Below, piece after piece: positions 1-7,831 of a DNA stretch of 20,997 nucleotides (positions are counted from its first letter, which is position 1; each line of letters starts with the position of its first letter). The translations under genes and the position numbers were made by a program. The notes below the pieces were generated by a model. The model saw only the letters and a list, made by a program, of their open reading frames with translations, was not told the origin of the DNA and ran no database searches. Source of the DNA: a virus. Location of the stretch: IMG/VR virus record IMGVR_UViG_3300003635_000029, positions 1 through 20,997 of that record. One strand, written 5' to 3'.

Positions 1-37
1 ACTCTTTGCACTTTCCCGCGGTTGAAACAAAAAATGC

Positions 38-49
38 TAGGGTGGGGAA
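38..49 (+). promoter_or_regulatory. Candidate leaderless -10 promoter of the late operon
   Basis: TAGGGT at 38-43 fits the actinobacterial -10 consensus TANNNT and is preceded by TGC (35-37), an extended -10 arrangement. It ends exactly 6 nt before the ATG at 50, so transcription would begin at or next to the start codon. The same spacing recurs at 7834 and 11789. The purine run GGGGAA (44-49) could instead act as a poor ribosome-binding site if the promoter lies further upstream. No convincing -35 is visible in the 37 bases available. Confidence 0.4.
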
Positions 50-484
50 ATGCCTAATCCTTCTAAGCCGCTTGAGATGAAACGTTTGCAGGGGAATCCG
101 GGGAAGCGTGATTTGCCTGCGCTGTCGGATACGTTTGAGTTGGAGGGTGGGTATGTGGAACCGCATCGGCCTTTGGGTGACGCTGGTCGGGCTTTGTGGG
201 ATCGTGTGTTTGGTGTGGGTAAGACCTGGGTGTCTAAGCAGTCTGATGTTGAGGCGTTGATGATTGTGTGTCGGCAGTTGGATCGGCAGGTGATGTTGGA
301 GCAGCAGGTTGAGTCGGCTCCTGATGATTTTCATTTGTTGCGTCAGTTGTTGGAGTTGGAGAAGGCGATTATGTCTGGGCTTGGTGTGCTTGGGTTTACT
401 GTGGATGCGCGTTCTCGTTTGGGGTTGGCGGAGATAAAAGCAAAGTCGGCGTTTGAAACGTTGATGTCAGAAAGGGAAAGATGA
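50..484 (+). CDS. terS: Terminase small subunit, P27-like
   Basis: This 144-residue protein is probably the small terminase subunit, which recognises phage DNA and hands it to the large subunit for packaging. The start carries the basic NPSKPLEMKRLQGNPGKR-type segment (residues 3-20) typical of P27-family small terminases, followed by a mostly helical, acidic body and a C-terminal RSRLGLAEIKAKSAFE segment that also matches that family. Its length is normal. It opens the operon and is separated from the large terminase by one methyltransferase-like gene, which it overlaps by ATGA. The family call rests on motif and synteny; DNA-binding specificity cannot be read from sequence. Confidence 0.88.
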   Translation: MPNPSKPLEMKRLQGNPGKRDLPALSDTFELEGGYVEPHRPLGDAGRALWDRVFGVGKTWVSKQSDVEALMIVCRQLDRQVMLEQQVESAPDDFHLLRQLLELEKAIMSGLGVLGFTVDARSRLGLAEIKAKSAFETLMSERER

Positions 485-1092
485 AGATACTAAACCTGTA
501 TGCAGGTATTGGCGGTAATAGACGTCTATGGGGAGGGGAGCACGAAGTAACTGCTGTTGAGTATGATCCGGCGATTGCGCAGGTTTACGCCGATTACTTC
601 CCGGATGACGAGTTAGTCGTTGGTGACGCGCACCAGTATTTGTTGGAGCACCACTCGGAGTTTGACTTTATTTGGTCTTCTCCTCCTTGCCAGACACATT
701 CGTCGTTTAGGTTCAACATTGGGGTTCGGTTTCGCGGCGTTGAGCCTAAGTTTCCTGATATGACGTTGTATGAGGAGATTGTGTTTTTGCAGTATCACTC
801 GGAGGCGTTGTGGCTTGTTGAGAATGTGGTGCCTTATTACGAGCCGTTGATTCCGGCTAAGAAAATTAATCGGCACTTGTATTGGACTAACTTTGATTTG
901 CCTGATTTGACTCCTGACAAGGATGTGATTCGTCACGCGCAAATTCCGCAGCTTTCGGAGAAGTTTGGTTATGACTTGTCTGGTTACAAGATTTCTAATA
1001 AACGTCAGGTGTTGCGTAACTGTGTTGAGCCTAGGACGGGTAGGGAGATTCTTGATGTGGTGGAGAAGGCTTTTGTTTTAGCTGATGGCTGA
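481..1092 (+). CDS. Short C5-cytosine DNA methyltransferase-like protein
   Basis: A 203-residue protein with the order of motifs expected for an S-adenosylmethionine-dependent cytosine-C5 methyltransferase: motif I NLYAGIGG (5-12), an acidic residue after the second strand (VEYD, 26-29), motif IV SPPCQ with the catalytic Cys70, motif VI ENV (114-116), and a C-terminal VLRNCVEP segment resembling motif IX. Typical enzymes exceed 300 residues. Here only about 35 residues separate the middle motifs from motif IX, so a normal target-recognition domain is absent. The start overlaps the small terminase stop (ATGA) and the end overlaps the large terminase by 8 nt, so expression is tied to packaging genes. 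It may modify phage DNA against restriction or mark it for packaging; no partner nuclease is present. Catalytic residues look intact. Confidence 0.8.
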   Translation: MKILNLYAGIGGNRRLWGGEHEVTAVEYDPAIAQVYADYFPDDELVVGDAHQYLLEHHSEFDFIWSSPPCQTHSSFRFNIGVRFRGVEPKFPDMTLYEEIVFLQYHSEALWLVENVVPYYEPLIPAKKINRHLYWTNFDLPDLTPDKDVIRHAQIPQLSEKFGYDLSGYKISNKRQVLRNCVEPRTGREILDVVEKAFVLADG

Positions 1093-2599
1093 GCCTCGTT
1101 GGTTGACGCCCGTCCCGCAAGAATCGGTTGATCGTGGTGACGGTGATTTTCTGTGCCGTTTTGCGGAAGCGTTTGCGACAATCACGAAGGACAGCATTGC
1201 TGGGCCTGCGGGTAGCCCGATGGTGTTGCGTGAGTGGCAGAAACGGTTACTTGGTGACTTGTTTGCCCGTGATGACGACGGCGGGCTACGCAACCGTATT
1301 TCTTTGGTGGGTATGCCGAGGAAACAGGGTAAGTCGGCGCTTGGTTCGTTGATTGCTGCTTTTGCTTTGGTGGATACGAAAACGCAAGGGGCTGAAATTT
1401 ATTCGGTTGCTGCTGACCGTAACCAGGCGAAGATTGTGTTTGAGGATACGAAGAAAATGATTCGCAACTCGGAGCTTGCGGAGCATGTGAAGATTTACCG
1501 TGACTCACTGTATGTGCCTGCGACGGGGAACGTGTATCGGGCGTTGTCTGCTGATGCCCCTAGGCATGAGGGTTTGTCGCCAACGATGGTGTTGTTTGAT
1601 GAGTTGCACGCGCAACCTAATCGGAAACTTTTTGATGTGATGTCGTTGGCTCAGGGTGCTCGCGGTAAGCAGGCGACGATGATTGCGATTACTACTGCGG
1701 GTGTGAAGACGGAATCGCAGACGGGTAAGGACAGTATCGCTTACACGCTATATCAGTACGGTAAAAAACTGATTTCTGGTGAGGAGAAGGACGACACGTT
1801 CTACATGTGTTGGTATGAGGCGGATTCTGAAGCCGATCATAAGCTTGAAAGCACTTGGAAGGCCGCTAACCCTGGTTTTGACGACATTGTGGCTAAAAGT
1901 GACTTTGAGTCGGCGGTGAAACGGACACCGGAGGCTGAGTTTCGCACTAAACGGTGCAATCAGTGGGTTTCTGCTCAGCAGGCATGGTTGCCGACAGGTT
2001 CGTGGACAAAATTAGCGCAAAATGTGGACATTACCGAGGACGAAGACTATGTTTTGGGCTTTGACGGGTCTTACGCGAACGACAGCACCGCTATTTGCGC
2101 TGTAACTATCCCTAAAGAGGGCGAAAAGGCCAAAGTAAAGCTTGTGAAGGTGTGGGAGAAGGATTTTGACCGTGATGACGACACTTGGCGGGTCAATATC
2201 GAGGAAGTGAAGCAAACAATCATCGATTATGTGCAAAAACACCCTCAGTGTCGTGAGATTGCGTGTGACCCGTACCGTTGGGCGTCGATGATGCAAGATT
2301 TGGACGAAATGGACTACCCAATCGTCGAATATAAAACAAACTTGTTGAATTTGATGATTCCGGCGACTCAGAAGGTGTTTGAGGCGGTCACGGAGGAACG
2401 TTTGGAGCATGACGGCAACGCGGTGTTGTCACGGCACATTGACAACTGTGTTATCAAGATTGATCATCGTGGTCAGCGTGTCACGAAGGAGTCTGCTGCG
2501 TCGAAGAAGAAGATTGACGCGGCGATTGCGTTCATTATCGCTTATGACCGCGCAACAGCAAGTAGAATAGATGAGGGAGTGCCGGAGTTTTTCTTCTAA
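1085..2599 (+). CDS. terL: Terminase large subunit (ATPase and nuclease)
   Basis: This 504-residue protein is the motor that pumps DNA into the prohead and cuts the concatemer. The N-terminal ATPase has a Walker A segment GMPRKQGKSA (76-85), a Walker B VLFDE ending in Asp172-Glu173, and a coupling motif AITTAG (201-206). The C-terminal RNase H-like nuclease shows the expected acidic residues: Asp327 in GFDGS, Asp395 in ACDPYRW and Asp478 in KKIDAAIAF. Length and architecture are those of a full-size, intact Terminase_1-type protein. The ATG at 1085 overlaps the methyltransferase stop and has only a distant GGAGAAGG upstream, so translational coupling is likely. Confidence 0.95.
   Translation: MAEPRWLTPVPQESVDRGDGDFLCRFAEAFATITKDSIAGPAGSPMVLREWQKRLLGDLFARDDDGGLRNRISLVGMPRKQGKSALGSLIAAFALVDTKTQGAEIYSVAADRNQAKIVFEDTKKMIRNSELAEHVKIYRDSLYVPATGNVYRALSADAPRHEGLSPTMVLFDELHAQPNRKLFDVMSLAQGARGKQATMIAITTAGVKTESQTGKDSIAYTLYQYGKKLISGEEKDDTFYMCWYEADSEADHKLESTWKAANPGFDDIVAKSDFESAVKRTPEAEFRTKRCNQWVSAQQAWLPTGSWTKLAQNVDITEDEDYVLGFDGSYANDSTAICAVTIPKEGEKAKVKLVKVWEKDFDRDDDTWRVNIEEVKQTIIDYVQKHPQCREIACDPYRWASMMQDLDEMDYPIVEYKTNLLNLMIPATQKVFEAVTEERLEHDGNAVLSRHIDNCVIKIDHRGQRVTKESAASKKKIDAAIAFIIAYDRATASRIDEGVPEFFF
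2563..2573 (+). promoter_or_regulatory. Repeated TAGAATAGATG motif, candidate -10
   Basis: TAGAATAGATG lies inside the 3' end of the large terminase gene, 33 nt before the next start codon. The identical 11 bases recur at 12237 and a one-base variant at 10342, both directly upstream of genes. TAGAAT fits the TANNNT -10 consensus. No -35 is apparent. Because it overlaps coding sequence it could be chance, but its position before the small membrane protein and portal genes fits an internal promoter. Confidence 0.3.
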
Positions 2600-2606
2600 G
2601 GACGTT

Positions 2607-2741
2607 ATGTTAGTAAATGGCTTACAAATTGGGGGCGCTGTTGCAATCAGCGTGGGTGTCGCCCTTGTCTTCGCACCAGCGGGTTTGATTGTTGCTGGCA
2701 CATTCGCTGTGCTATTCGGTTTGAGTTTGGAGCGTAAGTAA
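2607..2741 (+). CDS. Small hydrophobic membrane protein
   Basis: A 44-codon gene between the large terminase and the portal. It begins with ATG at 2607 after a good ribosome-binding site AAGGA (2598-2602, overlapping the terminase stop) and ends TAA at 2739-2741, where the portal ATG overlaps by one base. The product is almost entirely hydrophobic or small residues from about residue 8 to 40 (for example VGVALVFAPAGLIVAG), ending in the basic tail ERK. That suggests one long membrane segment or a tight hairpin of two. Similar tiny membrane proteins are often found next to portals in phages; their role is unknown to me. Holin-like activity is possible but the position argues against a main holin. 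Confidence 0.75.
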   Translation: MLVNGLQIGGAVAISVGVALVFAPAGLIVAGTFAVLFGLSLERK

Positions 2742-4105
2742 TGCTTGGTGATTTGTTTTACAACGGTGAGGAACGCGCCCTCTCGTTTCAAACAGTGTGG
2801 GGGTCGGGCGACTTTCTTGAGTTGGAGAACGAATCTGCGACTGTTGTAAACCAGGAGACCGCGTTCCAGGTTAACGCTATTTTCTCCGCTGTCAGCCTTA
2901 TCAGCGACACCATTTCTACTTTGCCTGTCGATGCTCACATTCGGTTGGATGGTCGCCGTACTGCTTTCCGCCCTCGCCCCGCATGGGTGCAGAACCCTGA
3001 CGTGGACACCACGAAGGAAGCTTTCTACGGTGCTGTGATTGTGTCGATGCTTTTGGACGGTAACGCTTTCATTCGCGTGTATAGCAACCGTCGTGGCGAA
3101 ATCAACAACTTGGTTGTGTTGAACCCCATTGACGTGCAGATTCGCCGTAACGGGTTAGGCCGTGTCATGTACGAAGTGAAGGGTGAGTCGCGTCCTGTGT
3201 CTGCGGACAACATGATTCACATTCCCGATGTTGTGCGTCCTGGTGCCATCCGTGGTGTGTCGCGTGTTGAAGCGTTGAAGGAAGACTTTGGCCTTGCTAT
3301 CGCTTTGCGGAACTATGCGGCACGTTTCTTCGGCGCTGGTGCTACTACTCAGGGCATCATTGAGTACCCGAGCAAGTTGACTGCTGAGCAGGCTAAAAAC
3401 TTGCAGGAGGGTTTTGACGCCCGCCATAAGGGTTGGAAGCGAGCACACCGTACAGGTATTCTTTCTGGTGGGGCAAGCTACAAACCTACCTCGGTTGGTA
3501 ACGATCAGGCACAGTTTATTGACTCACGTCGGATGGCTGTTGAGGATGTGGCTCGCGCTTTCAATGTGCCACCACACCTGCTTGGTCTGCCCGGTACGAA
3601 CACTTATGCGTCTGTGGAGCAAAACAACCTTGCGTGGGTTATTCACTGTCTGCGACCTATTGTGCAGAAGCTTGAGTCAGCTTTCTCACCGTTGATGGCG
3701 CGTTACCCTGGCGGGGAGACAGCGTTTATCAAGTTCAACCTTGACGGTTTGCTTCGTGCTGACATCAACTCGCGTATGACCGCCTACAGCACTGGTTTGC
3801 TGTCCGGTTTCTTGACTATTAATGATGTGCGTCGCCTTGAGGACTTGCAGAACATTGATGACCCGTCTGCTGACACGGTGCGTGTGCCTTTGGCTAACGT
3901 GAACGTCGCTGCTGCAACGTTGAAGGAAGAGACTGAGAAGGTGGATATGGCGCAACGTCTTATCCAGGTTGGTTTTGACCCTGCGGATGTTTTGGCGAAA
4001 CTCGGTCTGCCAGATATTGACCACACTGGTCTGCCTTCGGTGCAGTTGCAACCTACAGCGCAGATTGACCCGGAGGACCCTAACTCGGAGTACGTTGTCG
4101 AGTAA
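2741..4105 (+). CDS. Portal protein, HK97 type
   Basis: A 454-residue portal, the dodecameric ring at the capsid vertex through which DNA passes. The N-terminal part has the usual pattern of a portal (FQVNAIFSAVSLISDTIST at 42-60, then a DGNAFIRV strand at 106-113). The central region has the family hallmark FNVPPHLLG (274-282), followed by TNTYASVEQNN and a long helix to about residue 320. The C-terminal 60 residues are acidic and probably disordered. Length is normal. It is translated from an ATG overlapping the upstream stop and itself overlaps the next gene (TAATG), so the whole block is coupled. Confidence 0.93.
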   Translation: MLGDLFYNGEERALSFQTVWGSGDFLELENESATVVNQETAFQVNAIFSAVSLISDTISTLPVDAHIRLDGRRTAFRPRPAWVQNPDVDTTKEAFYGAVIVSMLLDGNAFIRVYSNRRGEINNLVVLNPIDVQIRRNGLGRVMYEVKGESRPVSADNMIHIPDVVRPGAIRGVSRVEALKEDFGLAIALRNYAARFFGAGATTQGIIEYPSKLTAEQAKNLQEGFDARHKGWKRAHRTGILSGGASYKPTSVGNDQAQFIDSRRMAVEDVARAFNVPPHLLGLPGTNTYASVEQNNLAWVIHCLRPIVQKLESAFSPLMARYPGGETAFIKFNLDGLLRADINSRMTAYSTGLLSGFLTINDVRRLEDLQNIDDPSADTVRVPLANVNVAAATLKEETEKVDMAQRLIQVGFDPADVLAKLGLPDIDHTGLPSVQLQPTAQIDPEDPNSEYVVE

Positions 4106-4368
4106 TGATTACTAATGGTCGCCAATCAGTTGGTGCTACAGCCGTAAAGATTGATGGTCGTAGCACTGTTTACAGTCGTTTGTATATTCACAATGACGAC
4201 ACGACAAAAGATTTATTTCTTGGCGGACCTAACGTGACTGTCGCTAATGGGTACAAGATTGCAAAACTTTCAACTGAGGAGTTTGACTTGCCACCGTTAA
4301 ACGACATTTACATGGTTAGCTCTGGCGGTAGCCATAATGTTTCTTGGATACGGATTGAGATTGACTAA
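4105..4368 (+). CDS. Small beta-rich protein of unknown function
   Basis: An 87-residue protein between portal and protease, joined to both by TAATG overlaps. Alternating polar and hydrophobic residues (STVYSRLYIHN, NVTVANGYKIAKL, NVSWIRIEID) suggest an all-beta fold with no membrane segment or signal peptide. Small proteins in this position occur in other siphoviruses. A minor head component, decoration protein or part of the connector are all possible. I do not recognise a named family. Confidence 0.75.
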   Translation: MITNGRQSVGATAVKIDGRSTVYSRLYIHNDDTTKDLFLGGPNVTVANGYKIAKLSTEEFDLPPLNDIYMVSSGGSHNVSWIRIEID

Positions 4369-6263
4369 TGCCTTACTACATTTCTGATTCAGCGGAGGGT
4401 TGCTCAGGGTGGGCGACCATTAAAGAGGACGGCGAAGTTATGGGATGCCACGAAACTAAACAAGACGCTATCGACCAGGGTGTCGCTATTGCTGCGAACG
4501 AGGATTCTGAGTTTCTTGGCGAGCGCGCAATGCCTGGTACTTTAAACGCTGGCGACTTTGTTGCTTGGCGTGAGGGTGGCGAGCTATACCAGGGTCGCGT
4601 CCGCGAGATTGTTACTTCTGGTTCTATTGCTGTGCCAAATTCGGGTGTAACTGTTGACGCTACTCTGTTTGATCCTGCAGCGTTAGTGCAAATGTGGGAG
4701 CAGGTAGATGGCACCTGGGTTGAAAGTTCTACTTTCCTTGGCTTCCGTTTTTCTCAGTTGACAAAAGTGGGTGCTTTGCCTCCTGGGGAGATGCCAGAGT
4801 TTACGTTTGAGGATGATGACGCACCGGAGGGCTATCATTACATGCCAGATGGAACCTTGATGCTTGATTCTGAGCATGAGGGAGAACGCGCTGCACCTGA
4901 CGCGCTTTCCGTAGATGACTTTGTTTCTTGGAATACTTCTGGTGGTCGCGCTAGAGGGCAAATCGAAAGAATCGAAAGAGACGGCTCGATAAACGTGCCG
5001 GACAGCTCATTCACTATTGAAGGGACAGAAGATGATCCAGCAGCTCTTATCCGCATATGGCGGGAAGGTGAAGAAGGGTACGAAGCGTCCGAAACTCTTG
5101 TAGGACACAAGTTCTCTACTCTCACTAAGATTGACAGTCTGCGCTCGGTTGAGATGGAGCAACGAGAGGTGAACCTGACTCCACCTGCTTACATGCGTGC
5201 TGCAGCCCGTCAGGGGTTGAAGTATCACGAGGAAGGTTTGTCTGGTGATGGTTTGCGCCCGCAGACAGTCCGTGAGGCTCGCGCAATGGCGGCAGGTAAC
5301 GTCAGCGCGGACAAGTGGGTTCGTTTGGCAGCGTGGATTGCACGCCACATGGGTGATCTTGACTCACCTGCAGCAAACCCTAACAATGATGATTACCCGT
5401 CGGCTGGTGTTGTTGCACACTTGTTGTGGGGTTCTGGGCCTTCTAAGCGTGCCGCGCGTCGCGCAATGGAGTATGCGGAAGGTGTTGTCGCTAGACTAGA
5501 AGAAGAGAATCGTGAGCGCGTGAGCGTGGAGGCTAGGGATATGGCAAAGATTGAAACGAGAACGAACACGGCACAGTTTGAGGTTCGTGAGCTAGATGGT
5601 GGCGGTTCTACGTTCACCGGTTACGCTGCTGTGTTCAACTCGCCTAGCGAACCGTTGCCGTTCACTGAGACGATTGCTCCTGGAGCGTTCAAGCGTTCGT
5701 TGCAGTCCCGTAACGATGTGAAACTGTTGTGGAATCACGACTCGGGTATTGTGCTTGGTTCTACACGCGCAGGGACGTTGCGTTTGGAAGAGGACAACAT
5801 TGGTTTGCGTGTGAGCGCTGATTTGCCTGACACTCAGGCTGGACGTGACGCAGCCTATTTGATTCGCCGTGGTGATGTGGACGCTATGTCGTTTGGTTTC
5901 TCTGTGCCGAAGGGTGGCGACGAGTGGGTGTCGGAGAACGAGCGTGTGCTTCGTTCGGTCAGAATTTTCGAGACCAGCGTAGTGGCGTTCCCTGCGTACA
6001 CCGGTACTGCTGGTAGCACGTCGGTGCGTGAGCTGGAACGTGTTGCTACCCGCGCTGCTGTGGATGCTGACGAACTTGCTGACGCTATGTTGGCTATGGA
6101 GTCAGGTCTGGACTTGTCGAAGGATCAGGCGAACTTGCTGATTGATGTTGCTAACAAGTTGAGCGACAGTGGCGAACCGGAAGAGTCGTCGGATGACAGT
6201 ATTGACCCGTCTATGCTGGAACTGAAGAAAAAGAAACTAGAACAACTCCTGAAAGGGATTTAA
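4368..6263 (+). CDS. Multi-domain HK97-type prohead maturation protease
   Basis: A 631-residue protein whose protease part occupies only about residues 395-548. That part resembles the U35/HK97 prohead protease: WNHDSG with His457, DAMSFGFS with Ser508, and ETSVVAFPAY (535-544). It should cleave the capsid N-terminal delta domain during maturation. Ahead of it are a 50-residue Cys-containing domain (GCSGWATIKEDGEVMGCHET, 11-30), a tandem duplication of an about 85-residue SH3/Tudor-like beta domain (55-138 and 175-259; GDFVAW and DDFVSW starts, QLTKVGALP and TLTKIDSLR ends), a YHYMPDG linker (156-162), and a helical domain (267-385, with HLLWGSGPSKRAARRAMEYA). The C-terminal about 80 residues are helical and charged, ending in KKKKLEQLLKGI, possibly scaffold-like. 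Usual proteases of this family are nearer 200 residues, so this is a large fusion. Confidence 0.9.
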   Translation: MPYYISDSAEGCSGWATIKEDGEVMGCHETKQDAIDQGVAIAANEDSEFLGERAMPGTLNAGDFVAWREGGELYQGRVREIVTSGSIAVPNSGVTVDATLFDPAALVQMWEQVDGTWVESSTFLGFRFSQLTKVGALPPGEMPEFTFEDDDAPEGYHYMPDGTLMLDSEHEGERAAPDALSVDDFVSWNTSGGRARGQIERIERDGSINVPDSSFTIEGTEDDPAALIRIWREGEEGYEASETLVGHKFSTLTKIDSLRSVEMEQREVNLTPPAYMRAAARQGLKYHEEGLSGDGLRPQTVREARAMAAGNVSADKWVRLAAWIARHMGDLDSPAANPNNDDYPSAGVVAHLLWGSGPSKRAARRAMEYAEGVVARLEEENRERVSVEARDMAKIETRTNTAQFEVRELDGGGSTFTGYAAVFNSPSEPLPFTETIAPGAFKRSLQSRNDVKLLWNHDSGIVLGSTRAGTLRLEEDNIGLRVSADLPDTQAGRDAAYLIRRGDVDAMSFGFSVPKGGDEWVSENERVLRSVRIFETSVVAFPAYTGTAGSTSVRELERVATRAAVDADELADAMLAMESGLDLSKDQANLLIDVANKLSDSGEPEESSDDSIDPSMLELKKKKLEQLLKGI

Positions 6264-6265
6264 TC

Positions 6266-6466
6266 ATGGCAAGTAAAGCTGAAATCAAGAAGGCAATCCT
6301 TGAGGTTGCTGGCAACCCTGAGTCGGGTCCTGTACGTCAGTTGGCTGACGCTTGGGCTGACGCGATCGTTGCCTTGGATGCTCCTGCACCCGCGCCTCGT
6401 GTTGAGCGTGAGGATGCAGAACCGGTCAAAGAAACTCGCGTTCTAAAGGCTGCAGAGAAGCGCTAG
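6266..6466 (+). CDS. Small charged protein, unknown
   Basis: A 66-residue protein starting 2 nt after the protease stop, with an AAAGGGA ribosome-binding site inside the protease 3' end. Residues 1-37 form a probable helical domain (KAEIKKAILEVAGNPESGPV then QLADAWADAIVAL), followed by an Ala/Pro linker (APAPAPR) and a charged tail. It is the last gene before a strong terminator. Its place just before the capsid gene would fit a small scaffolding or capsid-assembly helper, but that is inference; no family is recognised. Confidence 0.75.
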   Translation: MASKAEIKKAILEVAGNPESGPVRQLADAWADAIVALDAPAPAPRVEREDAEPVKETRVLKAAEKR

Positions 6467-6474
6467 CGGGTTTC

Positions 6475-6511
6475 CCCTCCCGTTTCCCCCTTTCCGGGAG
6501 GGTCTTTTCTT
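6475..6511 (+). terminator. Rho-independent terminator before the capsid gene
   Basis: CCCTCCCG (6475-6482) pairs perfectly with CGGGAGGG (6495-6502) around a 12-nt pyrimidine loop and is followed by TCTTTTCTT. This ends transcription of the packaging/protease block 9 nt after the upstream stop codon. Confidence 0.85.
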
Positions 6512-6531
6512 CCTCGATGTGATGATTGAGG

Positions 6532-6537
6532 TAAAAT
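6532..6537 (+). promoter_or_regulatory. Candidate capsid-gene promoter (-10 TAAAAT)
   Basis: TAAAAT, a near-consensus -10, lies 21 nt after the terminator tail and 84 nt before the capsid ATG, implying a leader of about 78 nt. The -35 window (about 6509-6514) is CTTCCT-like and poor, as at the other promoter candidates here. A new promoter is needed if the upstream terminator works. Confidence 0.45.
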
Positions 6538-6573
6538 TGAAGCATCGGTTGAGTGTCAGCACCGCCGGTTGTT

Positions 6574-6592
6574 AGTCTGCGTCAGCGCGACT
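6574..6592 (+). promoter_or_regulatory. Hairpin in the capsid mRNA leader
   Basis: AGTC (6574-6577) and GCG (6579-6581) pair with CGC (6586-6588) and GACT (6589-6592), giving a 7-bp stem with one bulged T and a TCAG loop. It lies 18 nt before the strong ribosome-binding site AAGGAG of the capsid gene. It is not followed by a T run, so it is not a terminator; mRNA stabilisation or translational control are possible. Confidence 0.4.
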
Positions 6593-6621
6593 GAAATCAT
6601 AATCACATTCTAAGGAGAATA

Positions 6622-7776
6622 ATGTCTGAGTTCATCAAGTCTCAGCAGGAAATCCGCGCAAACCTTGCTGCACAGATTCAGGAAAGCCTGGATGTTGCAG
6701 AGGAGCGTGGGGGCCTGAATGAAGAGACTCTTAACAAGGTGAACGCTCTTGAGGCTGACATCCGCGCCGCTGATGAAGCGATTGCTGTTGCCCAGCGTGC
6801 AGAAGAGCGTAAAAACGAGGCTGCTGAAGCTTCTCGTGGATTCGTGCCCAACGCTGAGGCACGCAACGAGAGCGATGTGCTTCGCGCAATCGGTAAGGGT
6901 GAAATCCGTGAGCACATGTTTGAACAGCGTGCGCTTTCTTCGTCCACCGACACCGTACCTGTTTCGTTCTTCGACCAGGTGTTCCAGGTTGCTCGTCTCG
7001 TTGGGCCCATGCTCGACACTTCCGAGGTCCTGAACACGACTTCTGGCGAGAACATCACCGTTCCCACCATGACCGCTTACAGCACTGCTTCGCTGAAGGC
7101 TGAAGGTTCCGCTATTGCTGAGTCTGACCCCACCTTCTCAAGCATCACGCTTGGCGCTTACAAGTACAGCTTCCTCATCGGAGTCAGCAACGAGCTGATT
7201 GCGGATGCAGGGTTTAACCTTGAGGCGCTGCTTGCTGAGCAGGCTGGTAACGCAATCGGCTTTGGTGTCAACGGCGCACTCACCACGGGTGACGGAAGCG
7301 ACAAGCCAAACGGTATTGTTACTGCTGCTGGTTCTGGTGTCACCGGTGGAACCGCCGTTTCTGGTGCGTTCACCGCTGACAACCTCATTGACCTGATTTA
7401 CTCGCTGGATGGTGCGGCTCGCCGTCTCCCCGGTGTTGGATTCCAGGCAAACACCGCTTCGGTTGGTGCAATGCGGAAGCTGAAAGACCAAGCCGGACAA
7501 TACCTCTACCAAGTTGGTGTTGGACAGCCGGACTCGTTCGCTGGTTTCCCCATCTTCGAGAACCCTGCAATGGCTGACATTGCTACGGACGCCAAGTCGG
7601 TTATCTTCGGACACCTGCCTTCCTACAAGGTTCGCATGGCTGGCGGTCTACAGGTTGCTTCGAGCACCGACTACGCATTCAACAAGGATCAGACCTTCTA
7701 CCGGTTCCTGATGCGCGTTGACGGCGACTTGACCCACGCTGGTCACGTCAAGTACTTCGTGGGAGCTTCTTCCTAG
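6622..7776 (+). CDS. Major capsid protein, HK97 fold
   Basis: A 384-residue major capsid protein of the HK97 (Phage_capsid) type, forming the icosahedral shell. Residues 1 to about 103 are charged and helical with coiled-coil character (delta domain, internal scaffold), and the ordered shell domain begins near residue 104, where the upstream protease probably cuts. The shell part shows VPVSFFDQVFQVARLVGPML (112-131), NITVPTM, KYSFLIGVSNELIADA, and a C-terminal FRFLMRVDG-like strand region ending in YFVGASS. The start is set by an excellent AAGGAG ribosome-binding site. Its codons are richer in C-ending forms (AAC, ACC, CTC) than the neighbouring glycosyltransferase genes, as expected for very high expression. 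It is a one-gene transcription unit bounded by terminators. Confidence 0.95.
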   Translation: MSEFIKSQQEIRANLAAQIQESLDVAEERGGLNEETLNKVNALEADIRAADEAIAVAQRAEERKNEAAEASRGFVPNAEARNESDVLRAIGKGEIREHMFEQRALSSSTDTVPVSFFDQVFQVARLVGPMLDTSEVLNTTSGENITVPTMTAYSTASLKAEGSAIAESDPTFSSITLGAYKYSFLIGVSNELIADAGFNLEALLAEQAGNAIGFGVNGALTTGDGSDKPNGIVTAAGSGVTGGTAVSGAFTADNLIDLIYSLDGAARRLPGVGFQANTASVGAMRKLKDQAGQYLYQVGVGQPDSFAGFPIFENPAMADIATDAKSVIFGHLPSYKVRMAGGLQVASSTDYAFNKDQTFYRFLMRVDGDLTHAGHVKYFVGASS

Positions 7777-7796
7777 TAGTTGACGACACGCTGAGA

Positions 7797-7831
7797 GGCC
7801 GGGGTTGTGGGTTGCCCCGGCCTTTCTGTTT
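7797..7831 (+). terminator. Rho-independent terminator after the capsid gene
   Basis: GGCCGGGG (7797-7804) pairs perfectly with CCCCGGCC (7815-7822) around a 10-nt loop, followed by TTTCTGTTT. This strong terminator isolates the capsid mRNA from the glycosyltransferase cassette. Confidence 0.9.

Noticed and set aside
481-1092. Restriction-modification system
   Set aside because: No endonuclease or specificity gene is nearby; the methyltransferase-like gene stands alone between terminase genes.
6512-6621. Possible tRNA or small RNA gene in the longest gap
   Set aside because: One hairpin is present but no cloverleaf, anticodon arm or TTC loop could be traced; a capsid mRNA leader explains the region better.
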